A stretch of 14,217 nt of DNA from Eggerthellales bacterium UBA948 (GCA_002293265.1 DBCW01000095.1:10442-24658); one strand, 5' to 3'; shown: positions 1-7,218, counted from the first letter of the stretch. Translations and numbers: made by a program. The notes: generated by a model from the sequence alone, not told the origin.

Positions 1-211
1 CCATTACCGGCATCATGATGTCGAGCAAAATAAGATGGATTGTCTGATCTGCGGCAATAGCTTGTGTTGCTTCTAGTCCGTTTGTCGCCTTAACCACTTG
101 GTATCCCTCTTGTCTTAGGTAGATCTCCAGTGCAGATAAAATGTCTTCATCGTCATCACATATCAAAATTGTGTGGTTGAGATCTTGGGGCACGCTTAGG
201 AGATCACTCAT
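1..211 (-). CDS. Response regulator, N-terminal receiver domain (partial, cut by left edge)
   Basis: The minus-strand frame starts with ATG at 211 and is still open at base 1, giving 70 full codons. It encodes the first two thirds of a CheY-like receiver domain. Seen: the acidic pocket in ILICDDDEDI (D19, D20) and the phosphoacceptor aspartate in LLDIMMP (D64). The helix text LEIYLRQEGYQVVKATNG is typical of OmpR/PhoB/VanR-type regulators. A GGAG sits 8 nt upstream of the ATG. The protein would receive phosphate from a sensor kinase and, if it has the usual winged-helix output domain, bind DNA; that part is outside the window. It lies downstream of the vanY-like gene on the same strand, 99 nt away, with its own possible promoter. 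A kinase gene may follow to the left. The receiver is certain; the output domain is inferred. Confidence 0.9.
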   Translation of the reverse strand, partial: MSDLLSVPQDLNHTILICDDDEDILSALEIYLRQEGYQVVKATNGLEATQAIAADQTIHLILLDIMMPVM

Positions 212-249
212 TATTTCACGCTCCGGATTTATGTTTTTTGATTAACGAT

Positions 250-255
250 ATTATA
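250..255 (-). promoter_or_regulatory. Possible -10 box (TATAAT) of the response-regulator gene
   Basis: A perfect TATAAT reads on the minus strand 38 nt before the response-regulator ATG. This implies a leader of about 30 nt. No good -35 box lies 16-18 nt upstream; that position is occupied by the inverted repeat at 262-285. Such a promoter would probably need an activator, or this may be a chance match in AT-rich DNA. Confidence 0.35.
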
Positions 256-261
256 GCTAGG

Positions 262-285
262 GAAGCACCGATTTATCGGTACTTC
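262..285 (-). repeat. 11-bp inverted repeat between vanY-like gene and response regulator (operator or terminator)
   Basis: On the minus strand the arms are GAAGTACCGAT and ATCGGTGCTTC, separated by AA. They pair over 11 positions, with one G-U wobble when read as RNA. The repeat lies 26 nt past the vanY-like stop and 7 nt upstream of the TATAAT at 250-255, so it covers the expected -35 region. No U-tract follows on either strand, so it is not a standard intrinsic terminator. An operator for autoregulation by the adjacent regulator, or a weak hairpin terminator, would both fit. Confidence 0.45.
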
Positions 286-310
286 TAAAGGATGACAATC
301 TACATTGTTT

Positions 311-1369
311 TCACCCCCAAGTTTCTATGATGTAGCCACCGGATCCATCACCCGAAACGTTGTACTTCAACTTGCCAGGGATATAGATCACATTATCAAT
401 AGGCTTTTGATAAAACACATAGTGAGTCTGTTCGTCTAGTGTTATCGTGTAGCCGCCAATGTCTCGTAATGTTTTAAGATATTCCTCAAAGCAAAGACCA
501 TGTAGCTGCATGTACCAAGCATGCACTTTACCCACATACCGGAAATGCCATGGTTCGTAAGCGATTCCGGTGATTTCTTGCTTGTCGTCAGGGTAGCGAA
601 GTATCAGTCCGTACTTCCACGAGTGTTCAGCCAACCATAATTGCGAGCGAGAAAGCTTGTCAGAGTTTTCTTCTGCTTGTGCGTTAAGGTCTGCAATGTC
701 TACAGCCAGACCACTTTGATGCTCACTATGCCCGGGGCGATGCACATAAGACTTATCTTCATAGCTGTCATATAAAACGGATTGCTCATCGTAGCTACGA
801 AATCCGCTGGTAATGACTAAGTTTTGCCCTGATTGCATCTTTGCAGCGTCAAACAATTTGCCAACAGAAGGCAAAATGTCTTTATGGAGTTTTGTGGTGT
901 CGTCAACGCTGCTTATGTTTATCCATGCGTCTGCAAGCAGCTCATCGGACACATCAGCAGAGATCGAGTGGTCATGATTGATCAGTCGCAAAAAACCACT
1001 GTCATTGATGTCGGCAATATTAATTGGAGTGGTGAGTATCTCGTTGGTTTTTACGCTGTTTGCAGAAGTGCTGCTTTCGACTTTGCCATTGTTAAAGTTG
1101 CCAAGTATGGGAATTTGCGGTTGTGTTTTCGTTATGTTGGAACTTGTTATCGTCCACAATCCACTACCATATGCCAAAAACATGCTGACGGCGATTACCA
1201 GCCCAACCAGAAGCAAAACAGCGACTACCTGGTACTTATGCTTTACATGTTTTCTGTGTCTAAATATCTTTCTTTGCTTGACATAAGCCTCTGCAAGATT
1301 GTGAGAGGCCAGGCTTCGAACCCGGTATTGATTGATGTTGTCATTTCGGTAGGGGTAACGCTGTGGCAT
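311..1369 (-). CDS. VanY-like D-alanyl-D-alanine carboxypeptidase (M15B), membrane-anchored
   Basis: A 352-residue protein that should trim the terminal D-Ala from peptidoglycan pentapeptide stems outside the membrane. Residues 1-45 are basic and cytoplasmic, 46-68 form one membrane helix, and 69 to about 160 is a Ser/Thr/Asn-rich spacer. The VanY catalytic domain runs from about 160 to 300. It has SGFRSYDEQ near 188-196, the zinc-binding SEHQSGLAVD (H217, D224), and EPWHFRYVG with H275 as third ligand. About 50 further residues form a small C-terminal extension I do not recognise. I chose the ATG at 1369 because AAAGGAG (1376-1382) is 6 nt away; an in-frame TTG two codons earlier touches the ribosome site. 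The gene lies between a giant surface protein and a VanR-type regulator, but no vanA, vanH or vanX gene is present, so glycopeptide resistance is not implied. Wall remodelling is the safer role. Confidence 0.93.
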   Translation of the reverse strand: MPQRYPYRNDNINQYRVRSLASHNLAEAYVKQRKIFRHRKHVKHKYQVVAVLLLVGLVIAVSMFLAYGSGLWTITSSNITKTQPQIPILGNFNNGKVESSTSANSVKTNEILTTPINIADINDSGFLRLINHDHSISADVSDELLADAWINISSVDDTTKLHKDILPSVGKLFDAAKMQSGQNLVITSGFRSYDEQSVLYDSYEDKSYVHRPGHSEHQSGLAVDIADLNAQAEENSDKLSRSQLWLAEHSWKYGLILRYPDDKQEITGIAYEPWHFRYVGKVHAWYMQLHGLCFEEYLKTLRDIGGYTITLDEQTHYVFYQKPIDNVIYIPGKLKYNVSGDGSGGYIIETWG

Positions 1370-1375
1370 ATCCAA

Positions 1376-1382
1376 CTCCTTT
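1376..1382 (-). promoter_or_regulatory. Ribosome binding site deciding the vanY-like start
   Basis: The minus strand reads AAAGGAG, then TTGGAT, then ATG. The 6-nt spacing supports initiation at ATG 1369 rather than at TTG 1375, which is directly adjacent to the GGAG. Confidence 0.7.
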
Positions 1383-1428
1383 GTCTATGCCAACAACGAT
1401 ACCCCTAAAAATCAAACCTAAAGCAGAT

Positions 1429-1448
1429 ACAAATCAAAGATTTGTCAA
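1429..1448 (-). promoter_or_regulatory. Possible vanY-like promoter: TTGACA overlapping a 7-3-7 palindrome
   Basis: A minus-strand TTGACA (1443-1448) overlaps the perfect inverted repeat ACAAATC-TTT-GATTTGT (1429-1445). This lies in the 118-nt gap between the surface-protein stop and the vanY-like start. No clear -10 box follows at 16-18 nt, so the promoter is weak or needs an activator. A regulator bound at the palindrome would sit on the -35 region. Confidence 0.35.
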
Positions 1449-1487
1449 AGATATAAAAGCTTCAAAACGGCTTATAAAATGCTGCTC

Positions 1488-4400
1488 TTAATAAGTTATT
1501 TCTGCAACTTCTTCCTCGTAGTCATTAGGTTTTGCATGCGTGGTATTTTGGAAGGTAAAGAATAATATCCCTGTCTCAACAGCTAGTATTACCAGGTTTA
1601 GGGCTGTCCATGTGTCTACAAATACCATTAGCCTTGTTACGTTTTCGGTAAGCACGAACACTATAGCGTTAGCAGCTGCCAAGACCGTAACAGCACAAAG
1701 CGAAATGCCTTTGAACTTTGCAGTTCGATTCAATTGACTTTGTGTTCTGTAGCTGCTTTCCACGTCATCACTTCTGTGTAGAAAAACACGCATAATGGCG
1801 ACAAGAGCAAGCAATATGCCGAGGGAAGCGAGGATGAGATTTCCAAGCGCCCATGTAAGGTTGGTATACGACCCGGCTGTTAAAGGCACTACAGTATCTC
1901 CAAAAGAAGCGGTAGGGACATCTTCTTCTTGGATGCTTGCCAATACTTCTTGAGGCTCAGGAGTTGGAGCAGTAACGACAACAGGAGAAGTTTGAGTCTG
2001 AGGAGGCACAACCACCACATTGGATCCGGCAGGAGGAGCAACAACATTTATTCGACCGGGATTAACGGTTACGGCACCGGGTGTTTGGATAATGACATTA
2101 TTGGGTTGCTCAGTCATCGTGTTCGTATTTACGTTTGGCTCAGTTCGCTCTGTCGGCTCAGCTGGTTCAGCTGGCTCTGCCGGTGTAGTGGGTTCTGTAG
2201 GATCAGTAGCCGGCTCAGTTGGTGTGTCTGGCTCTGAAGGATTTGTCGGCGCTGTTGGATCTGCAGGCACCGATGGCGTACTGGGTTGTATTGGTGTAGT
2301 GGGTATGACCGGCTCAGTTGGCTCAGCGGGTTCTTGAGGCTCAGTTGGCTCTACCGGCTTTATAGGCTCGCTGGGCACTATTGGTTTTACAGGATCCGCC
2401 GGTTTAACCGGATCAGGATCAACCGGGTTGGTAGGCTTGACCGGATCAGACTGTGCGGGATCTTTTGACTCTGCAGGATCTTTAGACTCGGTAGGCTCTT
2501 TTTCGTCACCGGGTGTATCAGTGTATTCAGATACCAAAAAACCATTCAACTCATAATCCTTTGCGAAACCAAGGGCATCAAGCTTGGCTTTGCCTTCAGT
2601 GTCAAAGTCACTTGCGGAAGCTGTACCAACAGTGCAACCGTCGGGCACAACGATCTCGGCAGATAACAAAAGTGCCGAAGCGTTGTATAGCGGCACAGAG
2701 ATGCTGTACTCGCCCTTGGCATCTGTCTTAGACGTTGCTACGACCTTGCCATCATAGAGTAGGTTAACAACCACTTTAGCCATTGGCTTCTTGGTACTGC
2801 CTTCGTCTTTGTTGTCCTGGTAAATGACTCCTTGTACGACATTATTCTTATATGGATGCCCAATACCGGGGATATCTTTTGCAATCTCTATACCATTAGC
2901 TTTATGAATAAGGCTAAGCGCTGCCGGGTTTGGTGCAGTTAAAACAGTCTCGTCAAAAGATGATGCCGATAAGTCTGTTCCTTTTATAAACAGCTTTCCC
3001 GATACCTCGCTTTTCTCAACATATTTGGCACCTGTTGAGTAGTTTTTGGCATCGTTTACCACCAATCGCTCCTGGGCTTTAAAGTCTGCCAGTTCAAAGA
3101 CTTTGTCGGTTTTGCTGTAGGTTAAAAGATTGCTTACGCGTTGCCCGCCTAGGGCTGATGTATAGTAATTGTTTTTAACATCGCTGTTCTCGTCTACGTT
3201 GAGGATAAAGTAGCCGTACAGCTCGTCCACACCGGCTTTTCCGATCACCGTGTTATTGTTAATTTCGCTGCCGTACTCTGCCAAGAGCGCAAAACTACCT
3301 GCCGGCTCACTTGCAAAACCGTCTTTAACAAACACGGTGTTATTCACCACTTTACCAAAAACTGTACCGACAAATCCGGAACCGCTGTTATCGGCTGAAT
3401 TAGCCTTAATCTTGCCATCGATACGAACTATGTTGTCGGAAAGCAAAGATTTATCAGCGACCATATTTGCAAATCCTGCTGCCAGAGAACCATCGGGAGA
3501 TGTCAGCGATATATCACCATTCAAAATCACGGCGTTGTCGTTCAAATTGCCGTTGACTGTAGTCACAAAACCATGAAATACAGTTGTGCCATCAGATTTA
3601 AGGTTGGTATCCGCGCCAAAGCGAACCACATTATGTTCAGCGGTAGTCTGCTCACTAAGGGAGCCTGAAAAACCGGCAATTCTACTTTGTGATACTCCGG
3701 ATGCTTCAACTTTGCCATCTATTGTTGCACGATTGTCGGCAAAGAGTCGCTTTGCGGTGGCGCTATCAGTTGTAGGCGAATTTGTAAAGCCAAATAACTG
3801 AGCTTGCCCACCATCGCTGATGCAAGAAACACTGCCTTTTACGTGGATATTACTGCTTGAGACCATTGAATCTGTGTCATCAGGAAAAGCGCGATAAAGA
3901 CCATCGTACATGGCATTACCACTAGGAGAATATAACTTCACGTCGCCACTAATGGTTAAAGAGGCCTTTTTGACGGTGCTTGTCCAGTAGCTATGTCCGG
4001 TAAAGCTAACATAGCTGCCCTCATTGGCACCACTTTGATCTAACTCTACGCTTCCGCCTATTGTGGCAGAGTCGTTGATCGAGCTTTTTGTTGCGTAGTT
4101 AAAGCCAAGTAAGTACGAATACGTCTCAGTATTGTTGTCTAAAGCCCAGCCGATTCGCTTGGCTATAACGTCTCCACCAATGCTAACACTGTTGTTTTCG
4201 GTGCGATTATTCCAGATGACATAGGTTTTATTGCTATAATCGTAGCCATACATTCCTCCAAAGCCCAATGCAACAGTTTGCTTGCCGTGTGATTTTGCGA
4301 TCAAGTCACCACCTATGGTGGCTCTATTTCCTCTAAACTGCGCCAACTCGTCATTCAAACGATCATAGGTTGTATAGCCGCAAAAACCAAAAACTGCGAT

Positions 4401-5603
4401 AGTGGCGTTGTCGCGATACGTCGTACCCGGCTTTTCACCGTCCAAGGTTTCGCAGATCATGCTGCCACCAACGTTAACAACAGAATTAGTTAATACCGCA
4501 AATTGATGCGATATACCGTATATGCCGGTGTAGCTAAGTCCAAGATATGCGTAGTCTTCATAAATAACATGCATATCACCGGACACGTTTACTTTGATAT
4601 TGTCTGCCACCGGTTGGTCACCAGAGACTACACCATCTGCGTATTTAATCGGTTTCATGACCATCATTGATGCGACCCCATTGATTGCTGTGGCATTGTT
4701 TTCGTAAGAAAGAGTGCGCATCGTCATACTTTCATAGTTCAAGGTTATGTCTTTAATGCTAACGCCAAAGCGAACACAACGTGAAAAGCCATCAACACCA
4801 TAGACGATCTTGCCCGACTCCAAGGGTTTAGTTATATCGTTGCCGATATTTTTTGCGGTAACACTGATGTTTTCGAGTGTAAGGCAGCTTACGGATTCGG
4901 TGCTTGTCAACTTAGCGCTAAATCCATAGCCATATATATCATCGGCAAAACCACAAGCAGTAAGGTACTTTTTGTCAAAGAAGCCATCTCCGCCGATAAA
5001 GCCGTTATATCCCGCGACAATGTCGCCTTCAACGGTTACATGTATGTTGCTCATATTGGTAAAATAAATGCCACCTTGCGCAAAACCGGCAGTAGCTACA
5101 TCGCCGGTGTATTTGACGGAGAAATTCTTCATATAAAACAGCTGCTGATCCGTCCTGTTCGCATCAATGCGCTCGCCGACATGTCCAAACAATGTGCGGA
5201 TCGGCTTGCCTTCGGGTAGTTTACTGCCATCCACTGTTATGGTTGGGTATCCGCCGCCTTCAAGTTGGGCACCTTCCATATTGGTGCGCCATAAAAAGTT
5301 CTTGTTGGAGAGAAAATACGTATCAACAAGCTTGCTGGCATCTATGGTGATATTTTCTTTGAGCACATAAACTGTATCTATTGGAGCTACCTCTTGCGAG
5401 TTCAAGAGATTCGTGAAGTCTTCGGCGCTGATGGTTGTGTCATCAGACGTGGGCGGTGCTCCGTCTTGAGTTATGTAGATTTTTGAAAGCATCGGGTCTG
5501 CGTGTATTGGCGTCAATGCTAAACTAAAATACAAGATCAGCATTATCGCTACCGCAATAAAAGATAGACCAACTGTCAAAACCCCATGAAATTTCTTAAC
5601 CAT
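1488..5603 (-). CDS. Giant secreted surface protein: beta-helix-like repeats, Cna-B-like domain, proline stalk, C-terminal membrane anchor
   Basis: A 1371-residue protein, probably an adhesin or other cell-surface structure; its ligand is unknown. Residues 7-31 form a hydrophobic signal segment ending near IHADP. From about 60 to 850, many degenerate repeats carry N-x-[AV]-x-[IV]-x-G-x-[IV] followed by a GF/GFxG turn; the clearest are at 420-755 and suggest a right-handed beta-helix. About 918-990 resembles a Cna-B/SdrD-like beta-sandwich (GVIYQD, then KTDAKGEYSISVPL). About 1030-1155 is a Pro/Glu/Thr stalk that would span the wall. Three hydrophobic helices follow (about 1247-1271, 1296-1317 and 1323-1350), then a short acidic tail. 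No LPXTG motif is seen, so anchoring should be by the membrane helices rather than sortase. ATG 5603 is preferred over TTG 5609 because GGTG (5611-5614) is at usable distance. The reading frame is intact. Family assignment is by architecture only. Confidence 0.8.
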   Translation of the reverse strand: MVKKFHGVLTVGLSFIAVAIMLILYFSLALTPIHADPMLSKIYITQDGAPPTSDDTTISAEDFTNLLNSQEVAPIDTVYVLKENITIDASKLVDTYFLSNKNFLWRTNMEGAQLEGGGYPTITVDGSKLPEGKPIRTLFGHVGERIDANRTDQQLFYMKNFSVKYTGDVATAGFAQGGIYFTNMSNIHVTVEGDIVAGYNGFIGGDGFFDKKYLTACGFADDIYGYGFSAKLTSTESVSCLTLENISVTAKNIGNDITKPLESGKIVYGVDGFSRCVRFGVSIKDITLNYESMTMRTLSYENNATAINGVASMMVMKPIKYADGVVSGDQPVADNIKVNVSGDMHVIYEDYAYLGLSYTGIYGISHQFAVLTNSVVNVGGSMICETLDGEKPGTTYRDNATIAVFGFCGYTTYDRLNDELAQFRGNRATIGGDLIAKSHGKQTVALGFGGMYGYDYSNKTYVIWNNRTENNSVSIGGDVIAKRIGWALDNNTETYSYLLGFNYATKSSINDSATIGGSVELDQSGANEGSYVSFTGHSYWTSTVKKASLTISGDVKLYSPSGNAMYDGLYRAFPDDTDSMVSSSNIHVKGSVSCISDGGQAQLFGFTNSPTTDSATAKRLFADNRATIDGKVEASGVSQSRIAGFSGSLSEQTTAEHNVVRFGADTNLKSDGTTVFHGFVTTVNGNLNDNAVILNGDISLTSPDGSLAAGFANMVADKSLLSDNIVRIDGKIKANSADNSGSGFVGTVFGKVVNNTVFVKDGFASEPAGSFALLAEYGSEINNNTVIGKAGVDELYGYFILNVDENSDVKNNYYTSALGGQRVSNLLTYSKTDKVFELADFKAQERLVVNDAKNYSTGAKYVEKSEVSGKLFIKGTDLSASSFDETVLTAPNPAALSLIHKANGIEIAKDIPGIGHPYKNNVVQGVIYQDNKDEGSTKKPMAKVVVNLLYDGKVVATSKTDAKGEYSISVPLYNASALLLSAEIVVPDGCTVGTASASDFDTEGKAKLDALGFAKDYELNGFLVSEYTDTPGDEKEPTESKDPAESKDPAQSDPVKPTNPVDPDPVKPADPVKPIVPSEPIKPVEPTEPQEPAEPTEPVIPTTPIQPSTPSVPADPTAPTNPSEPDTPTEPATDPTEPTTPAEPAEPAEPTERTEPNVNTNTMTEQPNNVIIQTPGAVTVNPGRINVVAPPAGSNVVVVPPQTQTSPVVVTAPTPEPQEVLASIQEEDVPTASFGDTVVPLTAGSYTNLTWALGNLILASLGILLALVAIMRVFLHRSDDVESSYRTQSQLNRTAKFKGISLCAVTVLAAANAIVFVLTENVTRLMVFVDTWTALNLVILAVETGILFFTFQNTTHAKPNDYEEEVAEITY
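2125..2515 (-). repeat. Degenerate proline-rich coding repeat (stalk of the surface protein)
   Basis: The minus strand encodes about 130 residues of [ED/KT]-P-[AVT] steps such as EPTEPQEPAEPTEP and DPVKPADPVKP. In DNA these appear as short degenerate units of 9-18 bp (GGCTCAGTTGGCTC-like on the plus strand). Acidic and lysine-bearing triplets alternate: DPVKP in the first part, then EPTEP, then TEPAEPAEP. Such stalks usually vary in length between strains by slippage or recombination. The plus-strand frame opposite it reads as Gly/Ser/Val-rich and is a shadow. Confidence 0.85.
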
Positions 5604-5772
5604 ACTCAATCACCATCCATTAGCTATTACGTATTTTCTAGCGTAACCGCCCCCAGAGAAGTGCATTGATCAAAAAAACTTCTCACTGGTCTGGAAATCT
5701 AATACAATTTGCTTGGTAGCATTTAAATCAAACTTCTTTTACCAGTGATTATTGCAAATTGCCTATAATCAA
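5604..5772 (-). promoter_or_regulatory. Long structured 5' leader of the surface-protein mRNA
   Basis: From the promoter at 5779-5806 the transcript would start near 5772 and carry about 170 untranslated nt. Three perfect inverted repeats lie in it. In mRNA order they are CAATTTGC (5754-5761) with GCAAATTG (5705-5712), TCACTGGT (5741-5748) with ACCAGTGA (5683-5690), and GAGAAGT (5678-5684) with ACTTCTC (5656-5662). The first two interleave, so they form a pseudoknot or exclude each other. The second and third share two bases and compete. A seven-U tract (5672-5678) begins 4 nt after the second stem. This layout suits an attenuator or riboswitch-like control. I do not recognise a known riboswitch class. 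Confidence 0.45.
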
Positions 5773-5778
5773 GGTTAG

Positions 5779-5806
5779 ATTATAGTAGGATTTTCGAAGC
5801 TTTCAA
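5779..5806 (-). promoter_or_regulatory. Promoter of the surface-protein gene
   Basis: The minus strand reads TTGAAA (5801-5806), 16 nt, then TATAAT (5779-5784). This is a near-consensus sigma-70-type promoter aimed at the surface-protein gene, and the best promoter I see in the window. The implied start is near 5772. Confidence 0.6.
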
Positions 5807-5880
5807 TTGCCTTTTGTCTGTATGAACGGAAAGCATCTGCCCCAAATTTTCAGTGTCGCTTAGGCGGGGTTCATAAGATC

Positions 5881-5961
5881 GTCATTCCCGCGTAGGCGGG
5901 AATCCATAGCAAATAGTTCATCATTTATGTGATAATAGATTCCCGCCTACGCGGGAATGAC
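5881..5961. repeat. 81-bp REP/MITE-like element: two inverted palindromic arms
   Basis: The left arm (5881-5904) and right arm (5938-5961) are perfect 24-bp inverted copies, separated by 33 bp of AT-rich sequence. Each arm also contains its own palindrome, ATTCCCGC-GTAG-GCGGGAAT. This GTCATTCCCGC...GCGGGAATGAC pattern is a widespread intergenic repeat in bacteria, similar to the Neisseria dRS3/REP class and often mobilised by REP-associated (RAYT-like) transposases. No transposase gene is in the window. It lies between two divergent genes, so it is not placed as a terminator of either. A TGTGATAAT (5928-5936) in the centre could act as an extended -10 toward the plus-strand gene. Confidence 0.85.
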
Positions 5962-6015
5962 AGGATGAGACTCCTCAGACAGCGTAAGTATTAGTTTGTT
6001 AAGCCGGGGATTAAA

Positions 6016-7218
6016 GTGTTTTGGTCTAAAGATGAGGCTCCAAGTTATAGTTATGCCGGATATCCAATGGACGGCAAACAGCTACCTTTGATTGTGAAAA
6101 TATTTGGCGCGCTTTGTATTTTAGTGAGCTTGGCTTTTATAGTTCTTATCGCGCTCATCCTTCCCTCCGCCATAGCATCGTTTAGTCGTGAGATATACAC
6201 GGATGTCTCGATAACCGTGCGTATAATCTACATCATCTTATTCATTTGTCTTTTTGGCTTGGTTGTCTTGCCATTGTTGCTAGGGGTAATGCTTTTTAGA
6301 AGCAGGAGGCGATTTGCAGCAAATCTGACCACTGTACTTATGGGTCTAACGGCTGCAACGGCACTTTGCGACTTCATGCTTTCCGGCGCCAACATCACAG
6401 ATGTGTTTTTCGGAGTAATTTTTGCATTGCTATTTTTCATCTCCGGATACATTGACCCCTCACTTGAAGGAGAACGCCAGTTACATAGAAAGCTGCGCGA
6501 GATGGAAGATCGCAGTCAAGACGAACTAGGTGAGATGGAAGGCAGAGACCTTACAGGTAAAGGCTATATCTCGTTAAACTTCTTTAACCTTTTTTGGGTC
6601 TTTGTGTTTTGTTGCATATTAGGCGTGTTTGTTGAGACCATCTATTGTTTTTTTGTGAACAGCGAACTGCAAGATAGGGCAGGATTGCTGTTTGGTCCGT
6701 TCTCACCAATATATGGATTTGGCGGCTTGTTCTTAACTCTTGCACTTAATAGGTTCTATAAAAGTCCACTAATTGTTGTATTTATAGTAAGTGCACTTAT
6801 CGGTGGTTCTTTTGAATACCTCACAAGTTGGTTTATGCAATCAGCTTTTGGCATTATTGCCTGGGATTATACAGGCACGTGGTTGTCGATTGATGGACGC
6901 ACTAATGGTGTATATATGATTATGTGGGGCTTGTTAGGGGTTTTTTGGATTAAACTTTTGCTGCCGGGAACACTAAGGGTGATAAACCTGATCCATTGGA
7001 AGCTACGCTACACACTGACCGTTTTCGCAACGGTATTCATTGCCGTCAATATTGCCATGACATTGATAGCTTTCGACGCTTGGTTCGAACGTAAATCAGG
7101 CAATCAAGCCGAGATACCGGTTCAGCAATTTTTTGACCAAAACTTTGACGACGAGTGGATGCAAAGTCGTTTCCAGAATATGTCGATATACCCTGAGGAT
7201 GCACTAAGGTCTAACTAA
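6016..7218 (+). CDS. Polytopic membrane protein with C-terminal DUF1113/CmpB-like domain (putative ABC-transporter type IV)
   Basis: A 400-residue integral membrane protein of unknown function. The N-terminal half has four hydrophobic helices (about 27-50, 68-94, 103-122 and 126-144). A charged loop follows (150-182, rich in R/E/D). The C-terminal domain, about 185-355, carries hallmarks of the CmpB/DUF1113 family (PF06541): RAGLLFGPFSPIYGFGG (221-237), FEYLTSWF (266-273), WDYTG (283-287), and GRTNGVYMIMWG (294-305). The polar tail of about 45 residues should be cytoplasmic or external. The GTG at 6016 follows GGGGA (6006-6010) at 5 nt and keeps the whole first helix. The gene stands alone: the surface protein diverges upstream and 251 nt separate it from hdrC. 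The 'ABC transporter' family name is historical; I see no Walker motifs or ABC partner here. Confidence 0.8.
   Translation: MFWSKDEAPSYSYAGYPMDGKQLPLIVKIFGALCILVSLAFIVLIALILPSAIASFSREIYTDVSITVRIIYIILFICLFGLVVLPLLLGVMLFRSRRRFAANLTTVLMGLTAATALCDFMLSGANITDVFFGVIFALLFFISGYIDPSLEGERQLHRKLREMEDRSQDELGEMEGRDLTGKGYISLNFFNLFWVFVFCCILGVFVETIYCFFVNSELQDRAGLLFGPFSPIYGFGGLFLTLALNRFYKSPLIVVFIVSALIGGSFEYLTSWFMQSAFGIIAWDYTGTWLSIDGRTNGVYMIMWGLLGVFWIKLLLPGTLRVINLIHWKLRYTLTVFATVFIAVNIAMTLIAFDAWFERKSGNQAEIPVQQFFDQNFDDEWMQSRFQNMSIYPEDALRSN

Noticed and set aside
1..1369. Vancomycin-resistance cluster
   Set aside because: Only VanY-like and VanR-like parts are seen; the ligase, dehydrogenase and VanX genes that make a resistance cluster are not in the window.
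833..1408. Long plus-strand open frames opposite the VanY-like gene
   Set aside because: They have no recognisable motif, no good ribosome site, and lie antisense to a gene with an intact catalytic domain.
1451..1487. Intrinsic terminator after the surface-protein gene
   Set aside because: The only stem on the minus strand is AAGC...GCTT, four base pairs, before TTTATAT. Too weak to call.
2020..2337. Plus-strand Gly/Ser/Val-rich open frame
   Set aside because: It is the complement of the proline-rich stalk repeats; low-complexity shadow.
5604..5772. Cyclic-di-GMP (GEMM) riboswitch in the surface-protein leader
   Set aside because: A GGGGCGGTTACGC stretch recalls the end of GEMM aptamers, but the conserved GACGCAAAGCC core and tetraloop-receptor parts are absent.
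5881..5961. CRISPR fragment or bidirectional terminator
   Set aside because: Only two inverted, not direct, repeats are present. Both flanking genes point away from it, so it does not terminate either.
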